Counted from the stretch's first letter, positions 31,116 to 40,303 are shown. The stretch is DNA of 64,000 bases from Prauserella flavalba (GCF_003202235.1 NZ_MASU01000013.1:310001-374000), one strand, 5' to 3'. Notes: generated by a model from the letters alone, not told the origin. A program made the numbers and translations.

Positions 31116-31886
31116 GTGCGTCTAGCTCGAGTTGCTCATCCCGAAGGCGTCGCGTTCGTGTCCGTCGAGGGCACCGACACCGACGCCGTGGTCAAGGAGA
31201 TCGCCGACCACCCGTTCGGCACGCCCAGCTTCACCGGCAGGCAGTGGCCGCTGGCCGACGTGCGGCTGCTGGCCCCCATCCTGCCGTCGAAGGTCATCGC
31301 CGTCGGCCGGAACTACGCCGCGCACGCCCAGGAGTTCGGCAACGAGGTCCCCGGCGAGCCGATGATCTTCCTGAAGCCGTCGACGAGCGTGATCGGCCCG
31401 AACGCGGCCATCAAGCTGCCGCCCGCGTCGTCTCGTGTGGACTTCGAGGGCGAGCTGGCCGTGGTGATCGGCCAGCCGGTGCGCAACGTGCCCGCCGCGC
31501 GGGCCGCGCAGGCCATCCTCGGCTACACGATCGCCAACGACGTGAGCGCGCGGGACCTGCAGAAGTCCGACGGGCAGTGGGGCAGGGCCAAGGGGTTCGA
31601 CACGTTCTGCCCGCTCGGGCCGTGGATCGAGACCTCGCTGGACCCGGCCGACCTCGCGCTCAGGTCCGAGGTGGACGGCGAGGTCAAGCAGGACGCCCGC
31701 ACCTCCGCACTGGTGCACAAGATCCCGCAGCTCGTGGAGTTCGTCTCCTCGGTGATGACGTTGCTGCCGGGGGACACGATCCTCACCGGCACTCCCGAGG
31801 GCGTCGGCCCGATCACCGCCGGGCAGCAGGTCTCGATCACCGTCGAGGGCATCGGCACCCTCACGAACCCGGTGCAGAGCGCTTAG
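31116..31886 (+). CDS. Fumarylacetoacetate hydrolase (FAH)-family protein
   Basis: A 256-residue metal-dependent hydrolase or decarboxylase. The FAH core is clear: VIAVGRNYAAHAQEFGNEVP, FLKPSTSVIGP, VDFEGELAVVIG with the metal-binding Glu pair, and GYTIANDVSARDLQ. Family members cleave carbon-carbon bonds in beta-diketo acids or act on oxaloacetate; the substrate is not known. TAGGAT (31104-31109) lies seven bases before the GTG, so the mRNA is probably leaderless. In actinobacteria this gene commonly precedes gltX, as it nearly does here. Its last 26 bases overlap the convergent monooxygenase gene. Confidence 0.87.
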   Translation: MRLARVAHPEGVAFVSVEGTDTDAVVKEIADHPFGTPSFTGRQWPLADVRLLAPILPSKVIAVGRNYAAHAQEFGNEVPGEPMIFLKPSTSVIGPNAAIKLPPASSRVDFEGELAVVIGQPVRNVPAARAAQAILGYTIANDVSARDLQKSDGQWGRAKGFDTFCPLGPWIETSLDPADLALRSEVDGEVKQDARTSALVHKIPQLVEFVSSVMTLLPGDTILTGTPEGVGPITAGQQVSITVEGIGTLTNPVQSA

Positions 31887-33099
31887 CGAACTCCGGCGCG
31901 TGCTCGGGGCGGAAACCGATCCCGATCAGGTAGGCGGGCACGACCGACGCCTGCGGCACGCGCCGGAGCAGCCCGACCATCGGCTTCGGCGGGCCCAGGC
32001 GCTTTCCGTCGACCAGCGGCTGGGCCACCGTCCGGTGCAGCAGCCGCTGCAACGCCTGCACGAGCACCGTCGGGACGAGCCTGCGCGCGCGGACCTTCGC
32101 CAGCACCGAGGGTGACACGGTGCCCCGGCGCAGCGGCCCGGCGAGCAGCGTCGCCGCCGCGACGGCATCCTGCACCGCGAGGTTGATGCCGACGCCGCCG
32201 ATCGGTGACATCGCGTGCGCGGCGTCGCCGATGCACAGCAGCCCGTCGACGTGCCAGCGTCGCAGCCGGTTGAGCCGCACGTCCAGGTGCTTGACCTCCT
32301 CCATCGACTCGAGCTCGCCGAGCCGGCCGGCCAGCTGGGGCACCACCTCGGCCACCTCGGCGCGGAAGCTCTCGATACCGGCCGCGCGGAGCTGGGCGTC
32401 GATCCCCTTCCTGCCGATGTAGGCGATCTGGAAGAAGGAATCGCGCGGGATCACGATCGCCATGCGGCCGTTGCGCATCCTCGGCGTCAGCGTGCCCGCG
32501 GACTCACCCGGCTCGCGGCCGAGCCGGAACCACCACGCGTCGATCGGCACCGGGTACTCCCGTGGCCTCAGCCCGGCGTCCCTGCGCGCGACCGACCAGC
32601 GCCCGTCGGCGGCGACGGTGAGGTCGGCGCGGAGTTCGCCGGTCTCGCCGTCCCGGGTCCGGTACCGCACCCCTCGCACCCGGCCGCCCTCGCGGATCAG
32701 CGACGTGACCTCGGTGCGCATCCGCAGCCGGAACGTCGGTTCCTCCTCGGCGGCCTCGGCGAGCAGGTTGAGCACGTCCCACTGCGGCGCGATGGCGATG
32801 TAGGGGTGGGCGGTTCTGAGCCTGCGCAGGTCGCCGATGGTGACCTCGTCGTGCTCACCGACGGGGAACGCGATCCTCTCCATCCGGTCGTGCGGCAGCT
32901 TCGCGAAGCGTTCCCCCAGGCCCAGCTCGTCGAGCAGCCGCAGCGTCGAGGGGTGCACCGTGTCGCCGCGGAAGTCGCGCAGGAAGTCGGCGTGCTTCTC
33001 CAGCACGGTGACCTCCACTCCGGCCCGCGCCAGCAGCAGCCCCAGCACCATCCCGGCCGGCCCGCCGCCGGCCACCACGCACCTCGTCCGCTCGCTCAT
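31861..33099 (-). CDS. FAD-dependent monooxygenase (aromatic hydroxylase type)
   Basis: A 412-residue flavoprotein of the group A hydroxylase family. The FAD dinucleotide-binding motif CVVAGGGPAGMVLGLLLARAG is at the N-terminus, and the second FAD motif GDAAHAMSPIGGVGINLAVQDA is near residue 285-305. These enzymes use NAD(P)H and oxygen to hydroxylate aromatic or polyketide substrates; the substrate is unknown. The ATG at 33099 has AAGGGGGT eight bases upstream and is chosen over 33120 and 33162, which lack a ribosome site. An AT-rich palindrome just upstream looks like an operator, but no regulator is adjacent. Confidence 0.85.
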   Translation of the reverse strand: MSERTRCVVAGGGPAGMVLGLLLARAGVEVTVLEKHADFLRDFRGDTVHPSTLRLLDELGLGERFAKLPHDRMERIAFPVGEHDEVTIGDLRRLRTAHPYIAIAPQWDVLNLLAEAAEEEPTFRLRMRTEVTSLIREGGRVRGVRYRTRDGETGELRADLTVAADGRWSVARRDAGLRPREYPVPIDAWWFRLGREPGESAGTLTPRMRNGRMAIVIPRDSFFQIAYIGRKGIDAQLRAAGIESFRAEVAEVVPQLAGRLGELESMEEVKHLDVRLNRLRRWHVDGLLCIGDAAHAMSPIGGVGINLAVQDAVAAATLLAGPLRRGTVSPSVLAKVRARRLVPTVLVQALQRLLHRTVAQPLVDGKRLGPPKPMVGLLRRVPQASVVPAYLIGIGFRPEHAPEFAKRSAPGS

Positions 33100-33112
33100 C
33101 GCCGCAACCCCC

Positions 33113-33134
33113 TTATTCATCAATCGTTGAATAA
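33113..33134 (-). promoter_or_regulatory. AT-rich palindrome upstream of the monooxygenase gene
   Basis: TTATTCA (33113-33119) and TGAATAA (33128-33134) form a perfect 7-bp inverted repeat with an 8-bp centre, 14 bases before the start. The composition is far from the surrounding ~70% GC. It resembles a TetR- or MarR-type operator. Confidence 0.55.
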
Positions 33135-33188
33135 ACTCACCATGCACCGGGAAGCCGCGCACGTCAAGGGCGATACGCTGGATGGGCT

Positions 33189-34670
33189 ATGACTGAGAAC
33201 ATCGCCGTCCGCGCCCGCTTCTGCCCGTCGCCGACCGGGACCCCGCACGTCGGGCTGATCCGCACGGCGCTGTTCAACTGGGCCTTCGCCCGTCATCACG
33301 GTGGCAAGCTGGTGTTCCGCATCGAGGACACCGACGCCGCACGCGACTCCGAGGAGTCCTACGAGGCACTCCTCGACGCGCTGCGCTGGCTCGGCCTCGA
33401 CTGGGACGAGGGCCCCGAGGTGGGCGGCGAGCACGGCCCCTACCGGCAGAGCGAACGCGGCGAGATCTACGCCGACGTCGCCAAGCGCCTGCTGGAGGCG
33501 GGGGAGCTGTACGAGGCGTTCTCGACCAACGAGGAGGTCGAGGAGCGGCGCAGGGCGGCCGGTCAGGACCCCAAGCTCGGCTACGACAACTTCGACCGCG
33601 ACCTCACCGAGGAGCAGAAGGCCGCCTTCCGCGCCGAGGGCCGCGCGCCGGTGCTGCGCCTGCGGATGCCCGACGAGGACCTGTCGTGGAACGACCTCGT
33701 GCGCGGCGAGATCTCGTTCAAGGCGGGCACCGTGCCCGACCCGGTGCTGGTGCGGGCCAACGGCCAGCCGCTCTACACGCTGACCAATCCGGTCGACGAC
33801 GCGCTCATGCGCATCACGCACGTTCTGCGCGGCGAGGACCTGCTGCCGTCGACGCCCCGCCAGATCGCCCTGTACCGGGCGCTGACGCGGATCGGGCTCG
33901 CCGAGTTCACGCCCGAGTTCGGGCACCTGCCCTACGTGATGGGCGAGGGCAACAAGAAACTGTCCAAACGGGACCCCTCCTCCAATCTCTTCAACTACCG
34001 GGACCGCGGGTTCATTCGCGAGGGCCTCCTCAACTACCTCGCCCTGCTCGGCTGGTCGATCGCCGACGACCGCGACGTCTTCAGCGTCGAGGAACTGGTG
34101 CAGGCGTTCGAGATCACGAAGGTCAGCGCCAACCCGGCCCGCTTCGACGTGAAGAAGGCGGAGGCGATCAACGGCACGCACGTCCGGGCGCTCGCGCACG
34201 AGGACTTCGTGCAGCGCACGCTGCCCTACCTCGTCGCGGCAGGAGTACTGCCGGCCGCGCCGAGCGAGGAGCAGCTCGGCGCGCTGCGGGCGATCGCCCC
34301 GCTGGTGCAGGAACGCGTGGTCGTGCTGTCCGAGGCGACCGGCCTGCTGCGGTTCCTGTTCATCTCGGAGGAGGACTTCGCGCCGGAGGAGGCCGCGGCC
34401 ACCAAGGCGCTCGGCCCCGACTCGGAGCCGGTGCTGCGCGCCTCCATCGAGGCGCTCGAAGCGCTGCCGTCCTGGGAGACCGCGGCCATCGAGGAGGCGC
34501 TCAAGGACGCGCTCGTGGAGGGCCTCGGACTCAAGCCGCGCAAGGCGTTCGCGCCCGTGCGCGTGGCGGTGACCGGACGTACCGTTTCCCCGCCGCTGTA
34601 CGAGTCGATGGAACTGCTCGGGCGGGAGCGTTCACTCGGCCGGTTGCGTCGCGCGCTGCCGGGCAACTGA
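33189..34670 (+). CDS. gltX: Glutamyl-tRNA synthetase
   Basis: Class I synthetase of 493 residues that charges tRNA-Glu and, in organisms lacking GlnRS, also tRNA-Gln. The HIGH-like motif is in [20 protein letters not shown], the catalytic domain has FRIEDTD, and the KMSKS-like loop is [11 protein letters not shown] helical anticodon-binding domain fills the last ~170 residues. GatCAB at 11.6-14.9 kb and tRNA-Gln and tRNA-Glu within 1.2 kb downstream fit a non-discriminating enzyme. ATG at 33189; it is divergent from the monooxygenase. Confidence 0.97.
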   Translation: MTENIAVRARFCPSPTGTPHVGLIRTALFNWAFARHHGGKLVFRIEDTDAARDSEESYEALLDALRWLGLDWDEGPEVGGEHGPYRQSERGEIYADVAKRLLEAGELYEAFSTNEEVEERRRAAGQDPKLGYDNFDRDLTEEQKAAFRAEGRAPVLRLRMPDEDLSWNDLVRGEISFKAGTVPDPVLVRANGQPLYTLTNPVDDALMRITHVLRGEDLLPSTPRQIALYRALTRIGLAEFTPEFGHLPYVMGEGNKKLSKRDPSSNLFNYRDRGFIREGLLNYLALLGWSIADDRDVFSVEELVQAFEITKVSANPARFDVKKAEAINGTHVRALAHEDFVQRTLPYLVAAGVLPAAPSEEQLGALRAIAPLVQERVVVLSEATGLLRFLFISEEDFAPEEAAATKALGPDSEPVLRASIEALEALPSWETAAIEEALKDALVEGLGLKPRKAFAPVRVAVTGRTVSPPLYESMELLGRERSLGRLRRALPGN

Positions 34671-34700
34671 GCGTAGACGACCTGGACCGAAACAGACCCG

Positions 34701-34733
34701 GCTTTATCACCTCGTCAGCCGAGTCGATAAAGC
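34701..34733. other. Hairpin between gltX and the HAD gene
   Basis: GCTTTATC (34701-34708) and GATAAAGC (34726-34733) form a perfect 8-bp stem, with an inner CTCG/CGAG pair in the loop. It may end gltX transcription or bind a regulator; there is no T tract. Confidence 0.45.
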
Positions 34734-34756
34734 GGAAAGTGCCCTAGCCTCGGCGG

Positions 34757-35542
34757 GTGGCTTTTGCGCTTGGCTCCCCGACAGCACCGCAAACCGTTTC
34801 CGATCGCGACGACGACGCGCCTCCCTGGGACCCGCCCGAGCTCCGGCTCGTGTGCCTTGACATCGATGACACGTTGATCGATTTCACGGCCGCCAGCCGA
34901 AGATCGCTCGAGGCGCTCATCGGCAGGACCGACGCATGGGAGCTGTGGGAGCGGGTCACCGACGAGCACGTCGCGAGGGTCGTGTCAGGCGAGCTGGACT
35001 ACGCCGAGATGCACGCCAGGCGCACGCAGGCCTTCCTGGCCGAGCTGGGCACGTGCGTCGGCCTCGCCGAGGCGGCCGAACTGGAGGTCGGCCGCAAGGA
35101 GCTGCTGCGGACGTCGTGGCGGCTGTTCGACGACGTCCTGCCGTGCCTGGAGTGGCTGACCGCCGCGGGCGTGCGCGTCGCCGCTGTGACCAACGCCTCG
35201 GGAGCCCACCAGCGCGAGAAGCTGGCCGGACTGGGGCTCGCCCGCTTCTTCGACTACGTGGCCATCGCGGGCGAGGTGGGGGTCGCCAAGCCCGATCCGG
35301 TGATGTTCCACTCGGTCTGCTTCAAGCTGGGCTGCGACATGTCCGAGACGGTGCACGTCGGCGACAAGCTCCGCACCGATGCCGTGGGCGCCCGTGACGC
35401 CGGTCTCGGCGGAGTGTGGCTCAACCGGGGCGAGGCCGACGTGGACGTGCCCGCAGGCGTGCACGTCATCTCGAGCCTCGCCGAGCTCCCTGAGCTGCTC
35501 GTCTCCGAGTTCGTGCGGATCGGCGTGCCCGCGCAGCGCTGA
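34757..35542 (+). CDS. HAD-superfamily hydrolase
   Basis: A 261-residue phosphatase-type protein. Motif I is LVCLDIDDTLIDFT with the nucleophile and acid Asp pair; a helical cap follows (about 50-130). Motif II is AAVTNASG, motif III the Lys in VAKPDPVMFHSV, and motif IV VHVGDKLRTDAVGARDAG. The layout is that of small-molecule phosphatases; the substrate is not known. The GTG at 34757 adds a ~30-residue Pro/Asp-rich tail before the fold. It lies 86 bases after gltX and may share its transcript. Confidence 0.87.
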   Translation: MAFALGSPTAPQTVSDRDDDAPPWDPPELRLVCLDIDDTLIDFTAASRRSLEALIGRTDAWELWERVTDEHVARVVSGELDYAEMHARRTQAFLAELGTCVGLAEAAELEVGRKELLRTSWRLFDDVLPCLEWLTAAGVRVAAVTNASGAHQREKLAGLGLARFFDYVAIAGEVGVAKPDPVMFHSVCFKLGCDMSETVHVGDKLRTDAVGARDAGLGGVWLNRGEADVDVPAGVHVISSLAELPELLVSEFVRIGVPAQR

Positions 35543-35555
35543 CAGCCGGGGCCGG

Positions 35556-35586
35556 TTGAGACGCCGTTTCCGGCGTGGTCTAGTAT
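35556..35586 (+). promoter_or_regulatory. Possible promoter of the tRNA pair
   Basis: TTGAGA (35556-35561) and TAGTAT (35581-35586) are 19 bp apart, about 50 bases before tRNA-Gln. The spacer contains an ACGCC/GGCGT hairpin. Confidence 0.45.
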
Positions 35587-35635
35587 TTCTTTCCAGTGGT
35601 GCTGAGCCGGAGCGCGCTCGGGCGAGGCACCTCTT

Positions 35636-35707
35636 TGGGGTATGGTGTAATTGGCAGCACGACTGATTCTGGTTCAGTTAGTCTAGGTTCGAGTCCTGGT
35701 ACCCCAG
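35636..35707 (+). tRNA. tRNA-Gln (anticodon CUG)
   Basis: 72-nt cloverleaf. The acceptor arms TGGGGTA (35636-35642) and TACCCCA (35700-35706) pair fully, with discriminator G35707. The anticodon stem ACTGA/TCAGT encloses TTCTGGT, giving anticodon CTG. The T-arm loop GGTTCGAGTCC is standard. CCA is not encoded. Confidence 0.95.
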
Positions 35708-35770
35708 CTGCAGAGGGAAAAAACCGGTCTGGTAAGTTTCTCTCCAGCAACAAGGAAGCAACACCTCCTA

Positions 35771-35843
35771 GCCCCCGTCGTCTAGCGGCCTAGGACGCCG
35801 GCCTCTCACGCCGGTAGCGTGGGTTCGAATCCCATCGGGGGTA
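35771..35843 (+). tRNA. tRNA-Glu (anticodon CUC)
   Basis: 73-nt cloverleaf. The acceptor arms GCCCCCG (35771-35777) and CGGGGGT (35836-35842) pair with one G-T at the end; the discriminator is A35843. The anticodon stem CCGGC/GCCGG encloses CTCTCAC, giving anticodon CTC. The T-loop GGGTTCGAATCCC is standard. It is 63 bases from tRNA-Gln. Confidence 0.95.
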
Positions 35844-35856
35844 CTCGAAAGGGCGG

Positions 35857-35891
35857 AGGCCCCTGTCTGCGGAAAGCGCGGACAGGGGCCT
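35857..35891 (+). terminator. Terminator of the tRNA transcript
   Basis: AGGCCCCTGTC (35857-35867) pairs with GACAGGGGCCT (35881-35891), an 11-bp perfect stem followed by TTCTCGTTG. The 3' arm is part of the tandem repeat that follows, so it is present three times. Confidence 0.82.
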
Positions 35892-36175
35892 TTCTCGTTG
35901 TGTCTTGTGGGGGTGCAACCCCCACGCCCCGCCCGGAGGGGCTTCGCCCCCGGACCCCCACGTAGGTAGGCGGAAAGCGCGGACAGGGGCCTTTCTCGTT
36001 GTGTCTTGTGGGGGTGCAACCCCCACGCCCCGCCCGGAGGGGCTTCGCCCCCCGGGACCCCCCACGTAGGTAGGCGGAAAGCGCGGACAGGGGCCTTTCT
36101 CGTTGTGTCTTGTGGGGGTGCAACCCCCACGCCCCGCCCGGAGGGGCTTCGCCCCCCGGACCCCCACGTAGGTAG
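35869..36175. repeat. Three tandem copies of a 101-104-bp unit
   Basis: Units at 35869-35969, 35970-36073 and 36074-36175 are nearly identical; small length changes occur in a C-run. Each starts GCGGAAAGCGCGGACAGGGG, the 3' arm of the tRNA terminator, then has a perfect hairpin GTGGGGGT-GCA-ACCCCCAC and a second one around GGGGC-TTC-GCCCC, and ends ACGTAGGTAG. Long frames through it on both strands are artefacts of the repeat. It runs up to the broken start of the M50 protease gene. Confidence 0.93.
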
Positions 36176-36202
36176 GCGCTCGAGATCACGTTGCCTTGAT
36201 GC

Positions 36203-37392
36203 TTGGGTTGGAGACTCGGTGGGGGGCGCCTCGACGCGCTTCACGAGGCGGGGCACATGCTCGCCGCCAAGGCGTTCGGGATGAAGGTACGGCGGTTCTT
36301 CGTGGGCTTCGGTCCGAAGCAGTTCTCCTTCCGTCGTGGCGAGACCGAATACGGCCTGAAGTGGATCCCCTTCGGGGGGTTCTGCGAGATCGCCGGGATG
36401 ACGACGCTCGACGAGCTCACGCCCGACGAGAAGCCCAGGGCGATGTGGCGGCACAAGGCGTGGAAGCGCACCGTCGTGACGGGCAGCGGCATCGCGGTCA
36501 ACGTGCTCGTCGGCTTCGTGGTGCTCTACGCGCTGGCCGTCACGATGGGCCTGCCCAACCTCACCGGCACCCCGCAGGTGCCCGCCGTCAGCGCGTGCGT
36601 GCGCGACGCGCGAACCGCCGCCGAGGTGACCACGCCCGCGTGCGCGCAGGGCGACCCCGCGCCCGCGCGGGACGCCGGCATCCGGCCCGGAGACGAGATC
36701 GTGTCCGTCGCGGGTACGCCGACGCCCACCTACGTCGACGTCATCTCCTCGATCGAGCGGTCCTCCGCGCCCACCGCGATCGAGGTCGAGCGTGACAGGC
36801 AGGTGCTGCCGCTGACCGTGGACGTCCCGCGCGTCGACCGTCCACAAGCGCAGGAGGATGGTCCGGTCGAGATCGTCAGCACCGGGTCGATCGGGGTCAC
36901 CTTCCCCCGCGAGTTCCACTACGGCGCGCTCGGGGCCATCCCCGGTGCCGCGGGCTTCGCAGGCGACATGTTCGCGCAGACCTGGCAGCGGCTGCTGGAG
37001 TTCCCCGAGAAGATCCCCGCGGTGGTGGGCGCGATCTTCGGCGGGGAACGGGATCCCGAGGGGCCGTGAGCGTCGTCGGGATGAGCCGCATCGGCGGGGA
37101 GGCCGTCGAGCAGGGCCTGTGGCAGCTGTTCCTGCTCCTGCTGGCGGGGCTGAACTTCTTCCTCGCCGTGTTCAACACGTTGCCGCTGCTGCCATTGGAC
37201 GGCGGGCACATCGCGGTGGTCTGGTACGAACGGCTCCGCAACCGGCTCCGTGCGTTGCGGGGCAAGGCCGAGGGTCCGCCCGTGGACTACACCAGACTGT
37301 CCACGGTGACACTGACCCTCGTGCTCATCGGCGGCGCCATCATGTTGCTCACCATCACCGCCGACATCGTGAACCCCGTGCGCCTCACCTGA
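36203..37392 (+). pseudogene. M50 site-2 protease (RseP/Rip1 type), 5'-truncated and frameshifted
   Basis: Remains of a membrane zinc protease. The active-site HEAGH is present (DALHEAGHMLAAK), followed by MKVRRFFVGFGPK, WIPFGGFCEIAG, a PDZ domain (about GIRPGDEIVSVAGTPTPTY), and NTLPLLPLDGGHIA with the third zinc ligand. Two defects are visible. The first hydrophobic helix that should precede HEAGH is missing: the codons before it (RLGGGRL) are not hydrophobic, and the tandem repeat lies just upstream. Also, the frame stops at 37067-37069 (TGA) and continues one base back at 37066 with SVVGMSRIGGEAVEQG, so one base appears lost near GGGGCCG. It is probably non-functional unless this is a sequence error and an upstream start exists. 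Confidence 0.72.
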
Positions 37393-37409
37393 CCCGGCAA
37401 CCCCTGGCG

Positions 37410-38129
37410 CTACAGGCGTTCCTGGAGGGCGTCCGCGGCCGCGAGGAGGTCCGCCGCCCAGCGGGCACCCGGCTTGCGGCCGATCCGCTCGACCGGTCCC
37501 GACACCGACACCGCGGCGATGACCGTGCCGGAGGAATCCCGTACCGGAGCCGAGACGCTGGCCACACCGGGCTCCCGCTCGGCGACGCTCTGCGCCCAGC
37601 CCCGGCGCCGGACCTCCAGCAGGGTCCGTTCCCCGTAGACGGCCTCGGCCAGGATCGTGCGCTGCGTGTGGGAATCCGCCCACGCGGCCAGCACCTTGGC
37701 ACCGGAGCCCGCCGTCATCGGCAGCCGTGCGCCGATCGGCACCGTGTCACGAAGGCCGCTCGGCGGTTCGGCGGTGGAGACGCAGATGCGCTGGACGCCG
37801 TCGCGGCGGTACAGCTGCACGCTCTCGCCCGTGATGTCCCGCAGCTTCGGCAGGATCACGCTCGCCGCGTCCAGCAAGGGATCCGTGGTGCCGCCGGAGA
37901 GCTCGGCGAGCGCGGCACCGGGGCGCCAGCGGCCGTCGGGGCCACGGCGCAGCAGCCGGTGTACCTCCAGCCCGACGGCGAGCCGGTGCGCGGTGGCGCG
38001 CGGCAACCCCGTGCGGGTGCACAATTCCGCCAGGCCGCACGGTTCCTCGGCCACGGCGTGCAGAACGGCGACGGCCTTGTCCAGCACGCCGATACCGCTC
38101 TGCTGGTTCTCAGGGTTATGCTGTCCCAC
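37410..38129 (-). CDS. IclR-family regulator of leuCD (NdgR/LtbR-like)
   Basis: A 239-residue regulator: winged helix-turn-helix ([20 protein letters not shown]...[16 protein letters not shown], about 10-70) and a C-terminal effector-binding domain. It is transcribed divergently from leuC. That position and the sequence type match the NdgR (Streptomyces) and LtbR (Corynebacterium) regulators, which repress leuCD and some amino-acid genes. TATAGT and CTGGAC on the reverse strand, 17 bp apart, place its transcription start next to the GTG, so it is probably leaderless. The operator at 38145-38175 lies in that promoter, suggesting it represses itself. Confidence 0.88.
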   Translation of the reverse strand: MGQHNPENQQSGIGVLDKAVAVLHAVAEEPCGLAELCTRTGLPRATAHRLAVGLEVHRLLRRGPDGRWRPGAALAELSGGTTDPLLDAASVILPKLRDITGESVQLYRRDGVQRICVSTAEPPSGLRDTVPIGARLPMTAGSGAKVLAAWADSHTQRTILAEAVYGERTLLEVRRRGWAQSVAEREPGVASVSAPVRDSSGTVIAAVSVSGPVERIGRKPGARWAADLLAAADALQERL

Positions 38130-38137
38130 AAGGCGAT

Positions 38138-38175
38138 ACTATAATCCCGGAGTTTGGGAAGTCCAGAATCCGGGA
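38138..38175. promoter_or_regulatory. Divergent iclR/leuC promoter region with inverted repeat
   Basis: TATAAT reads rightward at 38140-38145. On the other strand TATAGT (38143-38138) and CTGGAC (38166-38161) form the iclR promoter with a 17-bp spacer. TCCCGGA (38145-38151) and TCCGGGA (38169-38175) are a perfect inverted repeat with a 17-bp centre, overlapping both promoters and a likely site for the IclR protein. Confidence 0.65.
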
Positions 38176-38227
38176 CGGAGCCGACTCCTCAAGCTCGCAC
38201 ACACGCTCATTCAATGGAGGAGCCCTG

Positions 38228-39643
38228 ATGGCAGAGAAGCGGGGCCGCACGCTGGCAGAGAAGGTCTGGGACTCGCACACGGTGCGCCGCGGCGAAGGCG
38301 CCGAGCCGGACCTGCTCTACATCGACCTGCACCTCGTGCACGAGGTCACGAGCCCGCAGGCGTTCGACGGACTGCGGCTGGCCGGCCGCCCGGTACGCAG
38401 GCCCGACCTCACGATCGCGACCGAGGACCACAACGTCCCGACGGTGGACATCGAGCTCCCCATCGCCGATCCGGTCTCGCGGACCCAGGTTGACACGCTT
38501 CGCCGCAACTGCAAGGAGTTCGGCGTGCGGCTCCACCCCATGGGAGACGCGGAGCAGGGCATCGTGCACGTCATCGGCCCGCAGCTCGGCCTGACCCAGC
38601 CCGGGATGACCGTGGTGTGCGGCGACAGCCACACCTCCACGCACGGTGCGTTCGGCGCGATGGCCTTCGGCATCGGCACCTCCGAGGTCGAGCACGTGCT
38701 CGCCACGCAGACCCTCCCGCTGCGCCCGTTCAAGACGATGGCGATCAACGTCGATGGGGAACTGCGCCCCGGCGTCACCGCGAAGGACATCATCCTCGCC
38801 GTCATCGCCAAGATCGGCACCGGCGGCGGTCAGGGCTACGTCCTGGAGTACCGAGGCAGCGCGATCGAGTCGCTGTCGATGGAAGCCAGGATGACCATCT
38901 GCAACATGTCGATCGAGGCGGGCGCCCGCGCCGGCATGATCGCTCCCGACGAGACGACGTTCGCCTACCTCGAGGGCCGTCCGCACGCCCCGAAGGGCGC
39001 CGACTGGGACGCCGCGGTGGCGAACTGGCGGGAGTTGCGCACCGACGACGACGCCGTGTTCGACGCCGAGGTTCACCTGAATGCGAACGAGCTGACACCG
39101 TTCGTCACCTGGGGCACCAACCCCGGCCAGGGCCTCCCGCTCGGGGAGTCGGTGCCGGACCCGGCCGCCATCGCGGACGAGACCGAGCGGTTCGCCGCCG
39201 AGAAGGCCCTGTCCTATATGGATCTTCAACCGGGCACCCCGCTGAGGGAGATCGCGGTGAACACCGTCTTCCTCGGCTCGTGCACGAACGGCCGGATCGA
39301 GGACCTGAGGGCCGCCGCGGGCGTGCTGAAGGGCCGCAAGGTGGCCGACAACGTGCGCATGCTCGTGGTCCCCGGCTCGATGCGGGTGCGCAAGGCGGCC
39401 GAGGAGGAGGGGCTCGACGAGGTCTTCACGGCCGCCGGCGCCGAGTGGCGGCAGGCCGGCTGCTCGATGTGCCTCGGCATGAACCCGGACCAGCTGAAGC
39501 CCGGGGAGCGCAGCGCCTCGACCTCGAACCGCAACTTCGAGGGGCGGCAGGGCAAGGGCGGCCGGACCCATCTGGTGTCCCCGCTCGTGGCCGCCGCGAC
39601 CGCCGTCAGGGGCACCCTGTCCTCGCCCGAAGACCTCAACTAG
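38228..39643 (+). CDS. leuC: 3-isopropylmalate dehydratase, large subunit
   Basis: Aconitase-type iron-sulfur subunit that isomerises 2- to 3-isopropylmalate with LeuD. The 471-residue product has [29 protein letters not shown] and [13 protein letters not shown], which together give the three cluster-binding Cys. ATG at 38228 is preceded by GGAGG. It is transcribed with leuD, which follows after 25 bases, under the divergent IclR-type regulator. Confidence 0.97.
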   Translation: MAEKRGRTLAEKVWDSHTVRRGEGAEPDLLYIDLHLVHEVTSPQAFDGLRLAGRPVRRPDLTIATEDHNVPTVDIELPIADPVSRTQVDTLRRNCKEFGVRLHPMGDAEQGIVHVIGPQLGLTQPGMTVVCGDSHTSTHGAFGAMAFGIGTSEVEHVLATQTLPLRPFKTMAINVDGELRPGVTAKDIILAVIAKIGTGGGQGYVLEYRGSAIESLSMEARMTICNMSIEAGARAGMIAPDETTFAYLEGRPHAPKGADWDAAVANWRELRTDDDAVFDAEVHLNANELTPFVTWGTNPGQGLPLGESVPDPAAIADETERFAAEKALSYMDLQPGTPLREIAVNTVFLGSCTNGRIEDLRAAAGVLKGRKVADNVRMLVVPGSMRVRKAAEEEGLDEVFTAAGAEWRQAGCSMCLGMNPDQLKPGERSASTSNRNFEGRQGKGGRTHLVSPLVAAATAVRGTLSSPEDLN

Positions 39644-39668
39644 ACCTCAGCCAGGGAGTCACGAAACC

Positions 39669-40271
39669 ATGGAGCCCTTCACCAAGCACACCGGCGTCGG
39701 AGTGCCTTTGCGCAGGTCCAACGTGGACACTGACCAGATCATCCCGGCCGTCTACCTCAAGCGCGTGACCCGCTCCGGCTTCGAGGACGGCCTGTTCGCC
39801 GCCTGGCGCGGCGACGAGCAGTTCATCCTCAACCAGGAGCCGTTCCGGCAGGGCAGCGTCCTCGTCGCCGGCCCCGACTTCGGCACCGGGTCCTCTCGTG
39901 AGCACGCCGTCTGGGCGCTCATGGACTACGGCTTCCGGGTGGTCATCTCCTCCCGGTTCGCCGACATCTTCCGGGGCAACTCCGGCAAGGGGGGTCTGGT
40001 GGCCGCCCAGTGCGAGCAGGCGGACGTCGAGCTGCTGTGGAAGCTGCTCGAGAACGAGCCCGGCACGGAGGTCACGGTGGACCTCGAGGCGAAGACAGTA
40101 CGGGCCAAGGACTTCACCGCGCCCTTCCAGATCGACGACTACACCCGCTGGCGGCTGCTCGAGGGGCTCGATGACATCGCTCTCACCCTCCGACACGCCG
40201 ACGAGATCGTCTCGTTCGAGGCCCAGCGGCCCTCCTGGAAGCCCCTGACCACCCCTCAAGCGGCTTCCTGA
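39669..40271 (+). CDS. leuD: 3-isopropylmalate dehydratase, small subunit
   Basis: The 200-residue swivel subunit that completes the isopropylmalate dehydratase. [21 protein letters not shown] at the start and the substrate-recognition loop [20 protein letters not shown] are characteristic. It lies directly after leuC in the same operon and ends before a 9-bp hairpin. Confidence 0.97.
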   Translation: MEPFTKHTGVGVPLRRSNVDTDQIIPAVYLKRVTRSGFEDGLFAAWRGDEQFILNQEPFRQGSVLVAGPDFGTGSSREHAVWALMDYGFRVVISSRFADIFRGNSGKGGLVAAQCEQADVELLWKLLENEPGTEVTVDLEAKTVRAKDFTAPFQIDDYTRWRLLEGLDDIALTLRHADEIVSFEAQRPSWKPLTTPQAAS

Positions 40272-40275
40272 GACA

Positions 40276-40303
40276 CGGATTCCCTGCTCAGAAAGGGAAT
40301 CCG
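40276..40303 (+). terminator. Hairpin after leuCD
   Basis: CGGATTCCC (40276-40284) and GGGAATCCG (40295-40303) form a perfect 9-bp stem with a 10-base loop. No T tract follows, so strength as a terminator is uncertain. Confidence 0.55.

Noticed and set aside
35869-36175. CRISPR array
   Set aside because: Units are continuous copies of about 100 bp with no unique spacers, and no cas genes are near.
35636-36202. Integrated element at the 3' end of the tRNA genes
   Set aside because: No integrase, no duplicated tRNA end and no phage or plasmid gene downstream.
35768-36919. Apparent repeat protein with units like GGCTPTRHNEKGPCP on the reverse strand
   Set aside because: It is a translation of the 101-104-bp DNA repeats, tRNA-Glu and the antisense of the protease; frames are open only because unit lengths and GC content allow it.
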